Source: Entonaema liquescens
Lineage: Eukaryota > Ascomycota > Sordariomycetes > Xylariales > Xylariaceae
Direction of reading: 5' to 3'
Assembly: GCA_902805475.1 (NCBI GenBank)
Contig: CADCSX010000009.1
Span: 1,488,001-1,552,000 of the forward strand
DNA length: 64,000 nt
A program made the position numbers and the translations under genes. This document shows positions 12,819 to 23,950 of this stretch, one piece after another; the first letter of the stretch is position 1; every line of letters starts with the position of its first letter. Under the pieces are notes generated by a model. It saw only the letters and a program-made list of their open reading frames with translations, did not search any database and was not told the DNA's origin.

Positions 12819-13235
12819 TTTTTCATATGTCGTGTCCTACCACTTCCCAATTGAGAGAGTATATCATCGTATAGCTGGTGTATAAACCGACCGAGTGACT
12901 CTTGACATGATCTCCTCGGAGAGAAGTTGTTTAATTGTAGGATACAATCGTACCACCAGCTCAGTGAGCTGAAGCTCCATTTTATTATTTGTTATCGATA
13001 GCCCCTGGTTCCTGCATTCTGTTCTCAACTTGACAGGGGTTTCCCTATGGAACAAACTTTTGAAAGGGTCATCCGTATTTCTATACATAGACATCCCTTA
13101 TCTTATCGATTATAAGATACGTCTTCTGTGTCACATGATAACTGTATAACCCCACGTTAATGAGGTAGCTCTCTCATTGAGTCATCCCTCAATTGTTCAT
13201 TTTTTTCGGGCTATAACAACGCGGGGCACCAAGCA
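12819..13235. other. Divergent promoter region (Msc7-like / HisRS) containing a repeat copy
   Basis: The region lies between two divergent starts. It contains the single repeat arm at 13043-13077. A short minus-strand frame, 12864-13094, begins within this arm and continues into a stretch resembling a SAP-type DNA-binding motif (LRTECRNQGLSITNNKMELQ), but it is short and I do not call it a gene. Confidence 0.5.
13043..13077 (-). repeat. Solo copy of the 6.2/6.5-kb inverted-repeat arm
   Basis: CCCTATGGAACAAACTTTTG followed by AAAGGGTCATCCGTA matches the right arm at 6541-6576 with only a few differences, and similarity continues upstream to about 13030. No partner arm is seen within a few hundred bases, so this is a solo end or a remnant. 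Confidence 0.7.
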
Positions 13236-14890
13236 ATGCTGCGTGCGCTCTATAGAGGGAACAGGCTAATAACTTCAACCTTTTTCAAAGCGCCATTAGT
13301 TACCACCAGGACATTCTCTACCCCTTCAAATCCTCTATATCAATCGCCTGTTCAACAACATATTCCCTCTGCCGAAACTGGCGAAATGGCTTCCAAAGAG
13401 GCCAAGATATCCTTGAAGGCGCCCAAGGGTACACGCGACTGGTCGGGCGCAGATCTTCTCTTACGAGATCATGTCTTGTACGTTTTCTCCGCCGCTATTT
13501 GCGCCGACTGTCTATTAATTTAGTATCCAGCGAGACCATTAGCAACATCTTCAAGCTCCACGGCGGCACCCCTCTAGATACCCCAGTGTTCGAACTAAAG
13601 GAAATCTTGGCCGGCAAATATGGCGAGGAAGCCCGTCTGATATATAACCTCGAAGACCAGGGCGGCGAACTATGTGCTTTACGTTACGATCTAACGGTCC
13701 CTTTCGCCCGTTGGCTAGCCATGAACAATGTTCAACAAATTAAGCGTTACCAGATCGCCAAGGTCTACCGTCGTGACCAGCCGGCCATCGCCCGCGGCAG
13801 AATGCGCGAGTTTTACCAGTGCGATTTCGATATTGCCGGAGCTTACGACCCCATCATTCCCGACGCAGAGATCCTACGTGTCATTGTCGAAACCTTCGAC
13901 ACCCTCGGACTCGACATCACGATCAAGACCAACCACAGACGAATCCTAGACGGCATATTTTCTGTCGCAGGTGTTCCCGCGGAGAAGATACGTCCGATTA
14001 GTTCAGCGGTAGATAAGTTAGACAAGGAACCGTGGGAGGTCGTTAAGAAGGAGATGGTTGAGCAAAAGGGTCTTCCCGAGGAAGTTGCCGATAAGATTGG
14101 TGTATTCGTACTAAATCGCGGCACCATCGACGAGATGATAGAGTTTATTAAGGCCGACCCGAATCTTTCAGCCAACGAGGAAATAAAATCAGGTCTTGGC
14201 GATATGGATCTTCTCTCTTCTTACTCCAAAGCACTAGGCACTTTCGACAAGGTCTCCTTCGATTTATCGCTTGCGCGAGGCTTAGACTACTACACAGGTC
14301 TAATCTTCGAGGTCATTCAAAAACCCGCCGACGTAAAGGACAAGGATGGCACACGATACCCGGAAAAGTCATCGAAGAATGCAGACGCCTCGGCGGTAGG
14401 TAGCATTGCTGCAGGTGGCCGATATGACAACCTCGTCGGTATGTATGGCAAGAAGCAGATCCCCTGTGTGGGTATCTCCTTCGGCGTCGACCGAATCTTC
14501 ACCATCCTAAAGGCACGCCGCGGAGAGAAAGAAGGCCGATCGCGCCAGGTCGACGTATACGTCATGGCGTTTGGCGGCAAGGAGTTCAACGGCTTGCTAC
14601 TTGAGCGCATGTCCATCGCGCGACAATTATGGGAGGCCGGTATTCGCGCCGAGTTCAGCGCCAAGGTCAAGCCTCGTCTGCCACAACAGTTCAAGGCTGC
14701 TGAAGAAGTGCCACTGGGCGTTATCTTAGGCCAAGACGAGCTTGCAGAAGGGAAGGTGCGACTAAAGGTTCTAGGGACTGGCAAGGGTGGAAAAGAAGAT
14801 GAGAAGGACCAGGGACAATTGGTCTCTCGAGACAACTTGGTCGAGGAGGTAAAGAAACTATTGCAGACTCACAGCCTTCCGATAAGATAG
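13236..14890 (+). CDS. HTS1: Histidyl-tRNA synthetase (mitochondrial and cytosolic forms)
   Basis: Exons 13236-13477 and 13531-14890 give 533 aa. The enzyme is a class II aminoacyl-tRNA synthetase charging tRNA-His. Visible landmarks: KGTRDW at the start of the catalytic core, motif 2 around RYQIAKVYRRDQPAIARGRMREFYQCDFDIAG, the HisA/HisB motifs LARGLDYYTGLIFEV and AAGGRYDNLVGMYG, motif 3 GISFGVDRI, and a C-terminal anticodon-binding domain. The first about 50 residues are Arg/Ser/Thr-rich and acid-poor (MLRALYRGNRL...TRTFSTP), like a mitochondrial presequence. A second ATG at 13386 (codon 51, MASKEAKISL) would start the cytosolic form. Yeast HTS1 makes both forms from two starts, so the same arrangement is inferred. 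The intron must use the CAG at 13528-13530; the TAG eight bases upstream would put the reading out of frame. Confidence 0.96.
13386..13388 (+). promoter_or_regulatory. HTS1: Probable alternative (cytosolic) start codon of HTS1
   Basis: This in-frame ATG lies at codon 51, just after the presequence-like segment, with A at -3 (GAAATGG context). Initiation here would remove the mitochondrial targeting sequence and leave the full catalytic core. Confidence 0.6.
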
Positions 14891-15638
14891 ATACATATGT
14901 GACTTCCCAAGCGGCAGCATTTAGAACAAGACAAAAAAAAGTTAGGAATAAGTTACCCTGCAATGCTCGTGATATGATACGTGAAGCTTGAATTAGAGGC
15001 AACGTCCGTAGACGTATTAATCCCAATGTTCTAACCGAGGGGCGATCGTTGTCGCCTAGATAAGTTCTGAATCGAATGCAAATTATATTATAAACGCTTG
15101 CTAATAAGTCCATTAAATATAAGTTAACACCAAATATCTTGAATCGTATGTACCATCTCACCGCTCTTCGCTATGTACCTGATGTATCGCTTTCCCCTGT
15201 CCCGACTCTATGTACTTTAATTGCGTCCAAACGGAGCAAGCATTCGCAAAATATCTAAGTGTATAACATTAAAAATCAATGTTCCCTTGTCATCTAGTCA
15301 TTACCTGCGTAGTTTGCTGTTAGCAAATATGGTCCGGGACTAGAAATGCAATGGAGTAATGGTAGGTGTCACTTACATGATTCGTAACACGCGTTAAGTC
15401 CGTCATACCAGATCGATATACGTACTGGATGATTCATAAAAGCAAAACCCGACACACAAGGCTCGACAATTCCCATGAGCCGCCTTATCTTATAGTTTGA
15501 GAAATCATGATCGTACTGTATACGATATCCAAAACAGGTTTGGTAAAGAGAGTTGTAGATTTCCACCACATCGTTTTTTGCTTGGCACTTCATACTCAAA
15601 AGAGCAGTCTAGGTGCCGCTTTATGAGGATACCCTTCT
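14891..15638. other. Convergent intergenic region
   Basis: This lies between the ends of HTS1 (plus) and the 7TM gene (minus). It is AT-rich with no recognised coding sequence or repeat. Confidence 0.5.
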
Positions 15639-18383
15639 TCACGGTGGGGGTGAGGCTTTCAGTTGTGATGTTTGATCCAACTCGTCTGGCTGGGCGATAG
15701 GGGGGTTGAGAACGGGGATATCCTCTACAGTATCGGGATCTTGTGATATGACAATTGCAGGAGAACCTTGGTTATTTGTTATTGTAGTGATAGATGCGAC
15801 TGGGGAGGAGGGCTGTATGGCCCGCGAAGAACCCGGATGAAGCACGGGGACTTCAAGAGTGTCCCGTCGTTGTCTTGGCCTACCTCTAGTTTGTTCAGGA
15901 GGGGACGACGCCTCTGATAACTGTGCGTCAAATGAACTTTGCCCAGCTGGTAGGGTGCTCGAATGCCGGACGCCGTATGTGGAGGGCGTCGGTGACGATG
16001 ACTGTGATACAGGTGACGGCGGGGGGTGCGGAGCTGATATCGCTCGTGTCATCGTCGGACTACCTTCCATGCTATATCCGGAAGCAATACTACCAACGAA
16101 GCTACCTGCTCTTGATGGCCGTATACTGGCACTCTCATCCTCATTGTGGTATTGATTATACGCCTCCCTAACCCGAGACAGATTTGGGTTCCGCTTATCC
16201 TCCGCTGGGATCTCGGGGAAGTCGGTTGCCTTCCCGTGTTTGAACTCGGAATCGTCGAATCGGTCGTGTGATGCTGTGCCAAGGTATTCTGCCGCGGATA
16301 GCAATGCATTGTAGACTTTTCGTCTGTTACCTATGTCGGTCTCCGATGGTCGACTTTCCGTGCGTTCAATGTCGGTCGATGCTCCTCTTCTGCTATTTGA
16401 AGAGCTATTCCGCACATGAGCCATGTTTGGAGGAGTAACAGAGTGAGAGGAAGTTATGAAAAGGCCACCGTTCATCTCTTGCATAGATGATGAGCTACTT
16501 GAGCCTTGCTCCGAATGGGCAATGGCACCGTGTGTACTTTCAGCGCCCCCATCTTGGGGAGGAGAGTTGGCCCCGAGTCTACTAGGCGAATTCGAGCCTT
16601 GGTCTTTATCTAAGTTGTGGCGGGAGCAATTGCAGTGGTGGATAGGAGCCTTTAGGTTCGCATCCCTCTTCACAGCGTCCAAGTCTATTGCCATAAGCAT
16701 ATAGAGAGATCCTAATGCTGCGAGCGCCGTGCCCGCAAGGGGTGCCCACTATCCAAAATATTCCAATTAGTAAGATTGTCTCTAATGAAATCCATGGATC
16801 TAGGTTTATCTCGAGGGAGTGAAGGATGGATAAGTGAACTAAGCAGGCTACTCTGAGCATACGAAGAGAGTTTATTACTAACCTGTCCCACGCTGCCCAT
16901 TGGCTCAGTTTGGTACCGGACTTGAGGGCTAAAGAAGTTCCTTTCGCCAAAGATGATGATGGCAATTACTGCAGCGCTAAATAGGGGAACTTCTAGGGTA
17001 CTTAAGAAAAGTCTGACTACAGAATTGACGTTACTCATCGTCTCGACAGTAGCGCCATTCGTGCTATGAGAAACGCTTCTTGTTAGTAAAAGATACTCAC
17101 AGTGGAAAGAAAGCCTTATAGGTAATGGTAATACGATTTGACAGCAGACTTGCTGTAAGGCTGTGCGTAATGCACGTAGGTAACACAAGGATAATAGGTT
17201 ATTGAGGATTTCTCACCCTTCAATCAGCTCGTCTGCTTTTGCTGGGCCAAACCTTGACTTCCAGTTGATCTCAAGAATTTTGTTCCACATCGACACGAGC
17301 GAGAGGACCGCAGGGATGCAGCAAGCCGCTGCAAGAAGAGTAACGGCGTTGAATGCAAGTCTGTTCGGTGCTGGTATGACGTAGATCTCATCCGTAGCGT
17401 CTTTCCGTAGGGGAGACCAAGGCCCTTTCTCGATGGAACAGGTGAGGTTACAAGTAGCATTATCGTAAGGAAAAATGCTGTAGTCGTGAAGAGGAATAGG
17501 ATTGCCTGAATCATCGTGCGTACAAGGTGATGTTGTAATACGGAAAAACTCGACTGTTAAGCTGAGTAGGCCTTCTCTCGTAAGCACATATCCTTATGGG
17601 AAAACTTCGATAGGCTTACCGGCGAGAACGATGCCAGTCCACAGGAAGATTATGTTCCGGCCTGGGTTTTCGAAATACGTTCGGGATATTCTGACTGATA
17701 ATGGGGCTGCTAGTATTCCTATCGAGCAAAACTGAAAGGCCCCGTAGATGTCCATATCGACAGCGTCTAGGTGGAGTGCTGTTAGTTATTTGGTGTGAAG
17801 CTCTGGATCGACACACTGAGTACTTACTATCCACGTGTACTGCAGCGAGAACAATCCCATGGAGTGCAGCGACGGCAGGGAAAATCACTACATATCATTA
17901 TATTAGTTATCGTTGCTAGTATACTTGTATGCGTAAAGTTGTATACGTGCTTCAGTTCCTATAAGTGGATCTTTGGCAAGGGCCCCCCGATTTGCGAAAA
18001 GACAAACAACTGGAGTAAACAGCACATACATGCGGCGGCTAGACAAGCGTTTCTAAGCCATTCTGCTTTTCGAGCAAGGACGCAGGCTGCTACAAGAACA
18101 TAGTATCTATAAAGAAATTGATAATTAGTTTGAAGTTATAACTACCACCTAATTAGATGATAATGTTATGGGAAGTTATATCCAGATGGAGCCATATAAT
18201 AACTTACAAAACCCTCGATCCCGGACCGTACTGCCCTGACACTGGCCAGGCGCAGACGACCTGGATAACATCGTTCGTGTTGGTAGCATTAGTTGCATTA
18301 GAAGCTAAGGCAATAGCAGATTCGAACGTTGCGTTTCGACCAACAATAGTATCCAATAGTAAGGTCGAGGGAAGCGCTGGCAT
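15639..18383 (-). CDS. Seven-transmembrane receptor-like membrane protein with long Ser/Pro-rich tail
   Basis: Seven exons: 18383-18208, 18106-18030, 17887-17828, 17766-17620, 17553-17217, 17063-16883 and 16748-15639, giving 695 aa. All phases agree. I do not recognise a named family. The N-terminus carries possible N-glycosylation sites (NAT, NATNAT). Seven hydrophobic segments follow: VLYYVLVAACVLA; NACLAAALIFPAVAALHGIV; IYGAFQFCSIGILAAPLSV; NIIFLWTGIVLAVEFF; AFNAVTLLAAACCIPAVLSL; VPLFSAAVIAIIIFG; and WAPLAGTALAALGSLYMLMA. The short loops after segments 1, 3 and 5 are basic (RKAEWLR, RISRTYFENPGR, WKSR), and the loop after segment 4 holds three or more Cys and NAT/NLT sites. This fits an outside N-terminus, a glycosylated second extracellular loop and a cytoplasmic tail of about 345 residues rich in Ser, Pro and Arg. 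That is GPCR-like topology. The receptor function is inference only; a transporter or scaffold role is possible. Confidence 0.82.
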
Positions 18384-19810
18384 GACCTAGGAAAGACAAC
18401 TCCAAATGGAGTAAACAGACGTGCTAATCACATTCGTACGGGTTAAGTTATGGGGGTATTGTAAAGGAGAAATGTCCCATCTCGAACATTTAACTGAGTT
18501 ATGTTGTAGATGTAGATAATCTAACCAAGAGCTAGGAGATAGGAAGGATGGAAGTAAAGCACGAATGCGGCAGAGCAAGCCTTCAAAACTATCGATTGCC
18601 TCACAGTTTCAAACGTAGGGCTAACGCAAAGACGCGTAAATGATCACAATCTAAAGATGATCCAAGTTGATCCAAGTAGCCAAGTGATAGAGTAAGCAAG
18701 CTCCCGTCAGCTGGATTGACATATTCGCCTGCACCCGACGCAAACCCAGCACCGCCTCATAGTCGAATCCGGGCACCGAAGGCGATTTATTCAGCCTCAA
18801 TCCCATCTCATTTCGATTACCCTATATTGAATACGAATAAGTACTTTATAAATTGGCGACGATTGAGTGGAAGATGTTTGTACTTGACTAGGGACTAAGA
18901 TTCTTAAGGCTTAGGGGCCGCTTAGACGGTGAGACACCTGACTACGGAATGACGCACCCCCCTAATACCGAACCACAAAATAGGGATAATAAAGCGGATC
19001 CAACCCCGGAGTCCACAATATTGCCCGACTTAATTGGATTCTCTCCGCATCCTTCCGTTCTTGGAAACCACTAATCGCGTTACACCAATCACTTCATTTC
19101 CCGCTACCGATTGGATTTTGTGACCGGTCGAATCCGGCTTCGACAGGGTTTGATAAATACATAGGCTGATAGAGTACATTGCATAAACCTGATTTTATAC
19201 ACTAGAATTGCATAGCGTGATAAACGTCTATTCAACACAGCCACGCTGCGATAGTGAATGAATACCGAATAAGGCTTAGGGAAGAGGGCTGAAAGTAAGC
19301 ATGTATCCATAGCTTCTAGGTATTCAATCATTGCCATAGCCCTTTTTTTTTTTTTTTTTTTTTTGGTGCCTTTTAATTTATTACTACTTCATAGATGTTA
19401 TTCTTTTGACGGAGAATCATGGCTAAAAGTAATTGCGATTGATTTTGTGGGAAACACGTGTGCGGTTTTATTTTCCTATCGAGTCTCTTGGCTACTCTCA
19501 ACCTCCATCTGGTATTCCACGTTTAACCCCACCGCTACAAGATATCTGATTCAGACCTTTCTTGATATCATCATTTTGAGGCTTCTTCGTCACAGCATGT
19601 ACGTGCTAATAAGGGGTTCTCCCTAAAGAAAAAAACATTATATATACAACTAGTAGATATGCTATTCTTGGGGGAACGAACCTATTTTCTCGTCAGAAAT
19701 CGTCCTTGTTAATATCGCAATATCTGTAAGATTTAAGATTCGATCGACATTACGGGACAAGAAGAAATTTGCCAAAACAACTCAATTGACGCCACCAAAG
19801 GACCGTCAAA
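18384..19810. other. Divergent intergenic region
   Basis: This separates the starts of the 7TM gene (minus) and the ArsB/NhaD-like permease (plus). It contains a 22-base T run at 19343-19364 and AT-rich sequence. I found no gene. Confidence 0.5.
19343..19364 (+). repeat. Poly-T tract (22 T)
   Basis: This uninterrupted run of 22 T lies about 450 bp upstream of the permease ATG. It is a mononucleotide microsatellite or a poly(dA:dT) nucleosome-excluding promoter element. Confidence 0.9.
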
Positions 19811-22318
19811 ATGGCAGAGGATCTCAGTGATATCGACATCAATCTCGACACGAGTATAATTCGAGAATGGAAATCAATTGTTACCCTTGTAGTTTTCGTC
19901 ATTACTAGTAAGTACAACCTCAAAACATGAAATATCTTCGCTGCGTTTGCTTACGCTACTACACAGATATTATTGTCCTTTTCCCCTTCCATATCCCATT
20001 GTATATTCCTCGGGGAGTTTCCAATGGCATAGTAGATGCTTTAGCTGCTCTACGAGTAATCAGCCCACGGAAAAAAGACTCTCAAGATGAGGCTGGCCTT
20101 GGGCATGATCCCAATGAAAGGCAGCGTACCATGGCCAAGCATTTTGTGCGACTAGAGTTCCCCATGAACTTTGTAACGGCACCGCTAATAGCGGATCTCT
20201 TTCTGCTGGCTATTGTAGCAATTGGCCGAGAGGAGGTGTACGGTGGTACGATCGGCGCTAATCATATCTCACCCATCGACATCATGGCCTTCTTCATAAC
20301 GCTAGCATATATCGCCATCTCTATAGATGCTTCTGGTCTTATCAGATACCTCGCATTTAAGGTGCTCCAAAAAGGAGGAAAGTTTGGACACAGGCTCTTC
20401 TTTTACCTGTATGCCTTCTTCTTCGGTTTGGGTACCTTTATTGGTAACGATCCCATCATCCTATCTGGTACGGCCTTCCTTGCGTACATGACCCGGGTCT
20501 CGAGCAATATCATACATCCCAGAGCGTGGATTTTTGCCCAATTCGCGATAGCAAATATTGCATCAGCGATTCTGGTGTCGTCTAATCCTACCAATCTTGT
20601 TCTCGCAGGCGCTTTCAATATCAGATTCATCGATTACACTGCAAATATGATCGTGCCTGTCGTTATCACAGCGATTGTACTGTTTCCCTTCCTCCTTTAC
20701 ATCGTGTTCGCGGACGAAACCCTCATCCCACTTTCAATTCAGATGCACGAGCTCTCGGAGGAGGCAAAAGCTAGGCCACCCGTCAATCCCAACATTCCTC
20801 ACGCCAGGGGAAATGCCGAGGAACAAGAGGACGACCCAACAAATAGCGAACAAAGCAAGTTGTTGTCTTTAGAGGAGATCATGAACCCTTTCCTAGATAA
20901 AGGCGGTGCGGGATTTGGAGCCGTCATCATGGCTGCAACACTTATCACCATTCTTGCGATCAATGCCGCTAGTCAGAGCACCGGTGAACACCCAGTCTTT
21001 TATGTGACTCTGCCGGCTGCATTTGTTATGTTCTGTTGGGATATCACTTTCGGATGGATTCACCGCGAAGAGACACGAAAGATTGCCCGTAAGGGCCGAC
21101 GTGAGATTGAAGAAGCTCGCGCTGAGCGGCTTGCTAGGGAATTAAAAGAAGTGGAACAACTAGAGGGGATTGTGTCAAGTCGGAACCAAGGGCAAGAGCA
21201 GCAAACCGACGTTGCTGATACACAACCTAGCACGTCACATACCCGTTCGCTGGATATCAAACCTCAGAATCAGAATGATGCCACCAGTAGAATCAGATCC
21301 CGTGCCAGCCTCGCTGGCTCAAATACGGAAGATGATAAAACTATAGGGGCCGAGAAATCTAGTATAAAACCACCCAGCGACGAGATCCAATTACACGACG
21401 GTCGCTCTACTAGCGCGACAAACACACCTGGCGAAAACCGTGCAGATTCATCGAAGCCATCGGAGGGAGTATTGAGTGGGGGGTTAGATGAAAAGAGCCG
21501 AGTGCCATTTGAACGAGAGGTGGACGCTGAAAAGCAACCCCGTTACAGTGTTGTGGCCCAACAAGGAAGTGAGAGGGCGACGCTCGTATCGCTCACTGTG
21601 GATAGTTATAGATGGGCACAGGAGACATTCCCAACCGCGGCAGTAGTTATGAGCCATCTACCCTTCGCGCTCGTCCCCTTTGCTTTCTCCATGTTTGTCC
21701 TCGTGCAAGCTTTGGTTACGAAAGGTTGGGTACCCGTGTTTGCCTATGGGTGGGATCACTGGGTGAATAAGACGGGAACGATCGGTAGTGTTGGCGGGAT
21801 GGGATTTCTTTCCGTAATACTTTGCAACGTAAGTTTTTACCAAACTTCATTTTTATTTAAGGAGCTTTGGTCAGCTAATCTCTGAGTCTAATTTAGTTCG
21901 CGGGTACGAATATTGGTACTACGATCCTCCTCTCCCGCGTAATACAGGCGTGGCAGAAGATTCACCAAGCCAATAACACACCAATTTCAAACCGGACCTT
22001 CTGGGCTACAGTTTACAGGTATGTATATTTATCACAATCGATCCCCTTTTACATCAGAATGCCACAAGCCGGTAACTAATATTTAATATTAATAGCATGG
22101 CACTTGGTGTCAACTACGGTGCCTTCAGCACAGCCTTCAGCGCTTCTCTAGCCGGCCTCCTCTGGCGCGATATCCTGGCTAGAAAGCACATCCGTGTCCG
22201 AAGACTCGACTTCGCCCGCGTGAACCTCCCGATCATCACTATCGCCATGGTTGTTGGTTGTGCTATTCTTGTTGGTGAGGTCTACATCATCAGGCCTGAT
22301 ACCCCTTACGACGCATGA
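19811..22318 (+). CDS. ArsB/NhaD-superfamily anion permease (citrate/arsenite-transporter-like)
   Basis: Four exons, 19811-19907, 19967-21828, 21897-22018 and 22096-22318, give 767 aa. The protein has about ten hydrophobic helices split into two bundles by a hydrophilic, Glu/Arg/Ser-rich central loop. Ion-transporter-like re-entrant motifs are visible: GTFIGNDPIILSGTAF and SSNPTNLVLAGAF in the first half, and NFAGTNIGTTILLSRVI in the second, the duplicated pattern expected of this superfamily. Bacterial members move arsenite, citrate or Na+/H+; fungal relatives are generally uncharacterised, so the substrate is unknown. The start at 19811 gives an acidic N-terminus before the first helix, and exon 1 is short (97 nt). 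It is 404 bp upstream of, and co-directional with, the AsaB-like oxygenase. Membrane location (plasma or vacuolar) is inferred. Confidence 0.85.
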
Positions 22319-22722
22319 CTACAGCATTGATTGAGCCTGCATAGAGTTTTAGTATGATTCACGATATCCGATAGAGCCTGTATACGAATAATGTTATTTT
22401 ATGACTTTCTAAGCTACCCAATCTAATGCTTATTCTTATAAGTGCGGATTTGTGCTTGCCGTGGTGGCAAAAGCCACCCAGAGCTTGGCAGGGTTACTGA
22501 ATGAACCACGTCTGTACTGCATCTACAAGAGGTCTTATCGGCTTATGATTCAGGTAGGCACGCCACAGTGACACTTAATTGTAGACCTTAGGTATATATC
22601 CATTCAATCCCAACATTTCTACAGTCTGTCTGCGGGGTTTCCGGGTTTCACTCTATACCCAGAGTTGACATTTTCCTACGTCCCACCAACCCATCCCAGA
22701 AAATTGTTGTCCTGTTAACAAG
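22319..22722. other. Intergenic region (permease to oxygenase)
   Basis: Both flanking genes are on the plus strand, so this 404-bp stretch contains the permease terminator and the oxygenase promoter. No specific site is recognised. Confidence 0.45.
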
Positions 22723-23796
22723 ATGTCGACCGAAACGGTAACAGTGACCGATAATACTAATACTCCTCCCAGGGGGTTAGTACTAGGCAAGTTGCGCTAT
22801 ATCACACCCGGACATGTTCCTCGGCCAAGTCCGCATAACCTCCATCTACCAGCCCTCACCGAGTTTGGCGACGAACGTATGCTCCCGCTTCATACCATGC
22901 GCCCCATCCCGACTATATCGGAACTTCCTAATCGTAGTGATCACGTACAATTGCATACTCATGGTTTCACTGCTGTTCAACACACCACTTCTTTACACAT
23001 ACCACCTCATATTCCCAGTTCTTTTAAGAACCCCGAGCTTCTCAAACAGTATCTCGCCCCCGACACGGTTGAGCTTATGAAGAAGCTTACGGGATGTAAA
23101 ACCGTCATAATTGAATCCTTCTTACTCAGAGCTTCTGTCTGGACCGAAATGGACTCCCTCGCGACCCACGGGAAGGATGCAAGCGACGATTCTGAATTAG
23201 AAGCTAGTTTTCCACAATTCATCGGATTTAACCCCATACACGGTGCCGCGAGCCCAGCATCCAAGGTTCATCTCGACTACTCGGCAAAGGGCGCGCGAAC
23301 ACATATCCGAAAATATCACCCGGGCATTGCGGAAGCTGCGGCAGATATCATACAGCACGAAGACTCACTATTGGAGGCCGGTAAGGATTTGAAGGAAACC
23401 TACAGAGACAGCGGCGGCCCACGATGGGCAGTGTATTCCGTATGGAGACCCTTGAAGACCGTAGAGCGAGACCCGCTAGCGGTATTAGACTATAGAACTC
23501 TGAAGAAAGAGGATTTCGTGCCTGTGGATATACAGACTCCCTATTTGGGTACTGAAACGGAGGGAAACTACTTTGCTGAAGGCGCTGTGGCTAGACATTC
23601 CGACGGGCATGCTTGGTACTGGATCGAAGAACAGAAGCCTGAAGAGGTGTTGGTTTTGACGTTCTTTGATAGCGACGCGGAGGCGGATGGACGTACTGTG
23701 TCAGGAGGGGTGTTCCATTCGAGCGTGGAATTACCTGGTACGGAGGATGAGGCTGCTCGGGAGTCCCTGGAAGTTAGATGTCTCTGCATTTGGTAA
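22723..23796 (+). CDS. AsaB/CmcJ-like non-haem oxygenase (hydroxylase/desaturase family)
   Basis: A single exon encodes 357 aa. The sequence follows the fungal AsaB/CmcJ pattern: an N-terminal half ending in VHLDYS (about H183/D185, the candidate HxD iron pair), then an HIRKYHPG segment, WAVYSVWRPLKTVERDPLAVLDY, HAWYWIEEQKPEEVLVLTFFDSD, GGVFHSSVELP and a final RESLEVRCLCIW. Relatives include the cephamycin 7-alpha-methoxylase subunit CmcJ and fungal hydroxylase/desaturase AsaB of aspergillic acid-type clusters, which alter small-molecule scaffolds. The substrate here is unknown. It lies in a run of two oxygenases and two transporters, suggesting a small catabolic or secondary-metabolite group. 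It ends 154 bp from the converging UNC93-like gene. The start is the first in-frame ATG and gives normal family length. Confidence 0.88.
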   Translation: MSTETVTVTDNTNTPPRGLVLGKLRYITPGHVPRPSPHNLHLPALTEFGDERMLPLHTMRPIPTISELPNRSDHVQLHTHGFTAVQHTTSLHIPPHIPSSFKNPELLKQYLAPDTVELMKKLTGCKTVIIESFLLRASVWTEMDSLATHGKDASDDSELEASFPQFIGFNPIHGAASPASKVHLDYSAKGARTHIRKYHPGIAEAAADIIQHEDSLLEAGKDLKETYRDSGGPRWAVYSVWRPLKTVERDPLAVLDYRTLKKEDFVPVDIQTPYLGTETEGNYFAEGAVARHSDGHAWYWIEEQKPEEVLVLTFFDSDAEADGRTVSGGVFHSSVELPGTEDEAARESLEVRCLCIW

Positions 23797-23950
23797 TGTT
23801 GATTTCGACATGATCTCTCTGAACCCATATCAACTCCTATATTGACTTCTACTCATTATGTAGATGCAGCGTGTTAGATGCGACAGGTACTGTATTAGGC
23901 ATGATTGGGCTGGATAGCAAAGCTATGGTTGGATTTACACCTGAAGAGCA

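Noticed and set aside
14317..14835. 172-codon minus-strand frame
   Set aside because: Antisense shadow of histidyl-tRNA synthetase.
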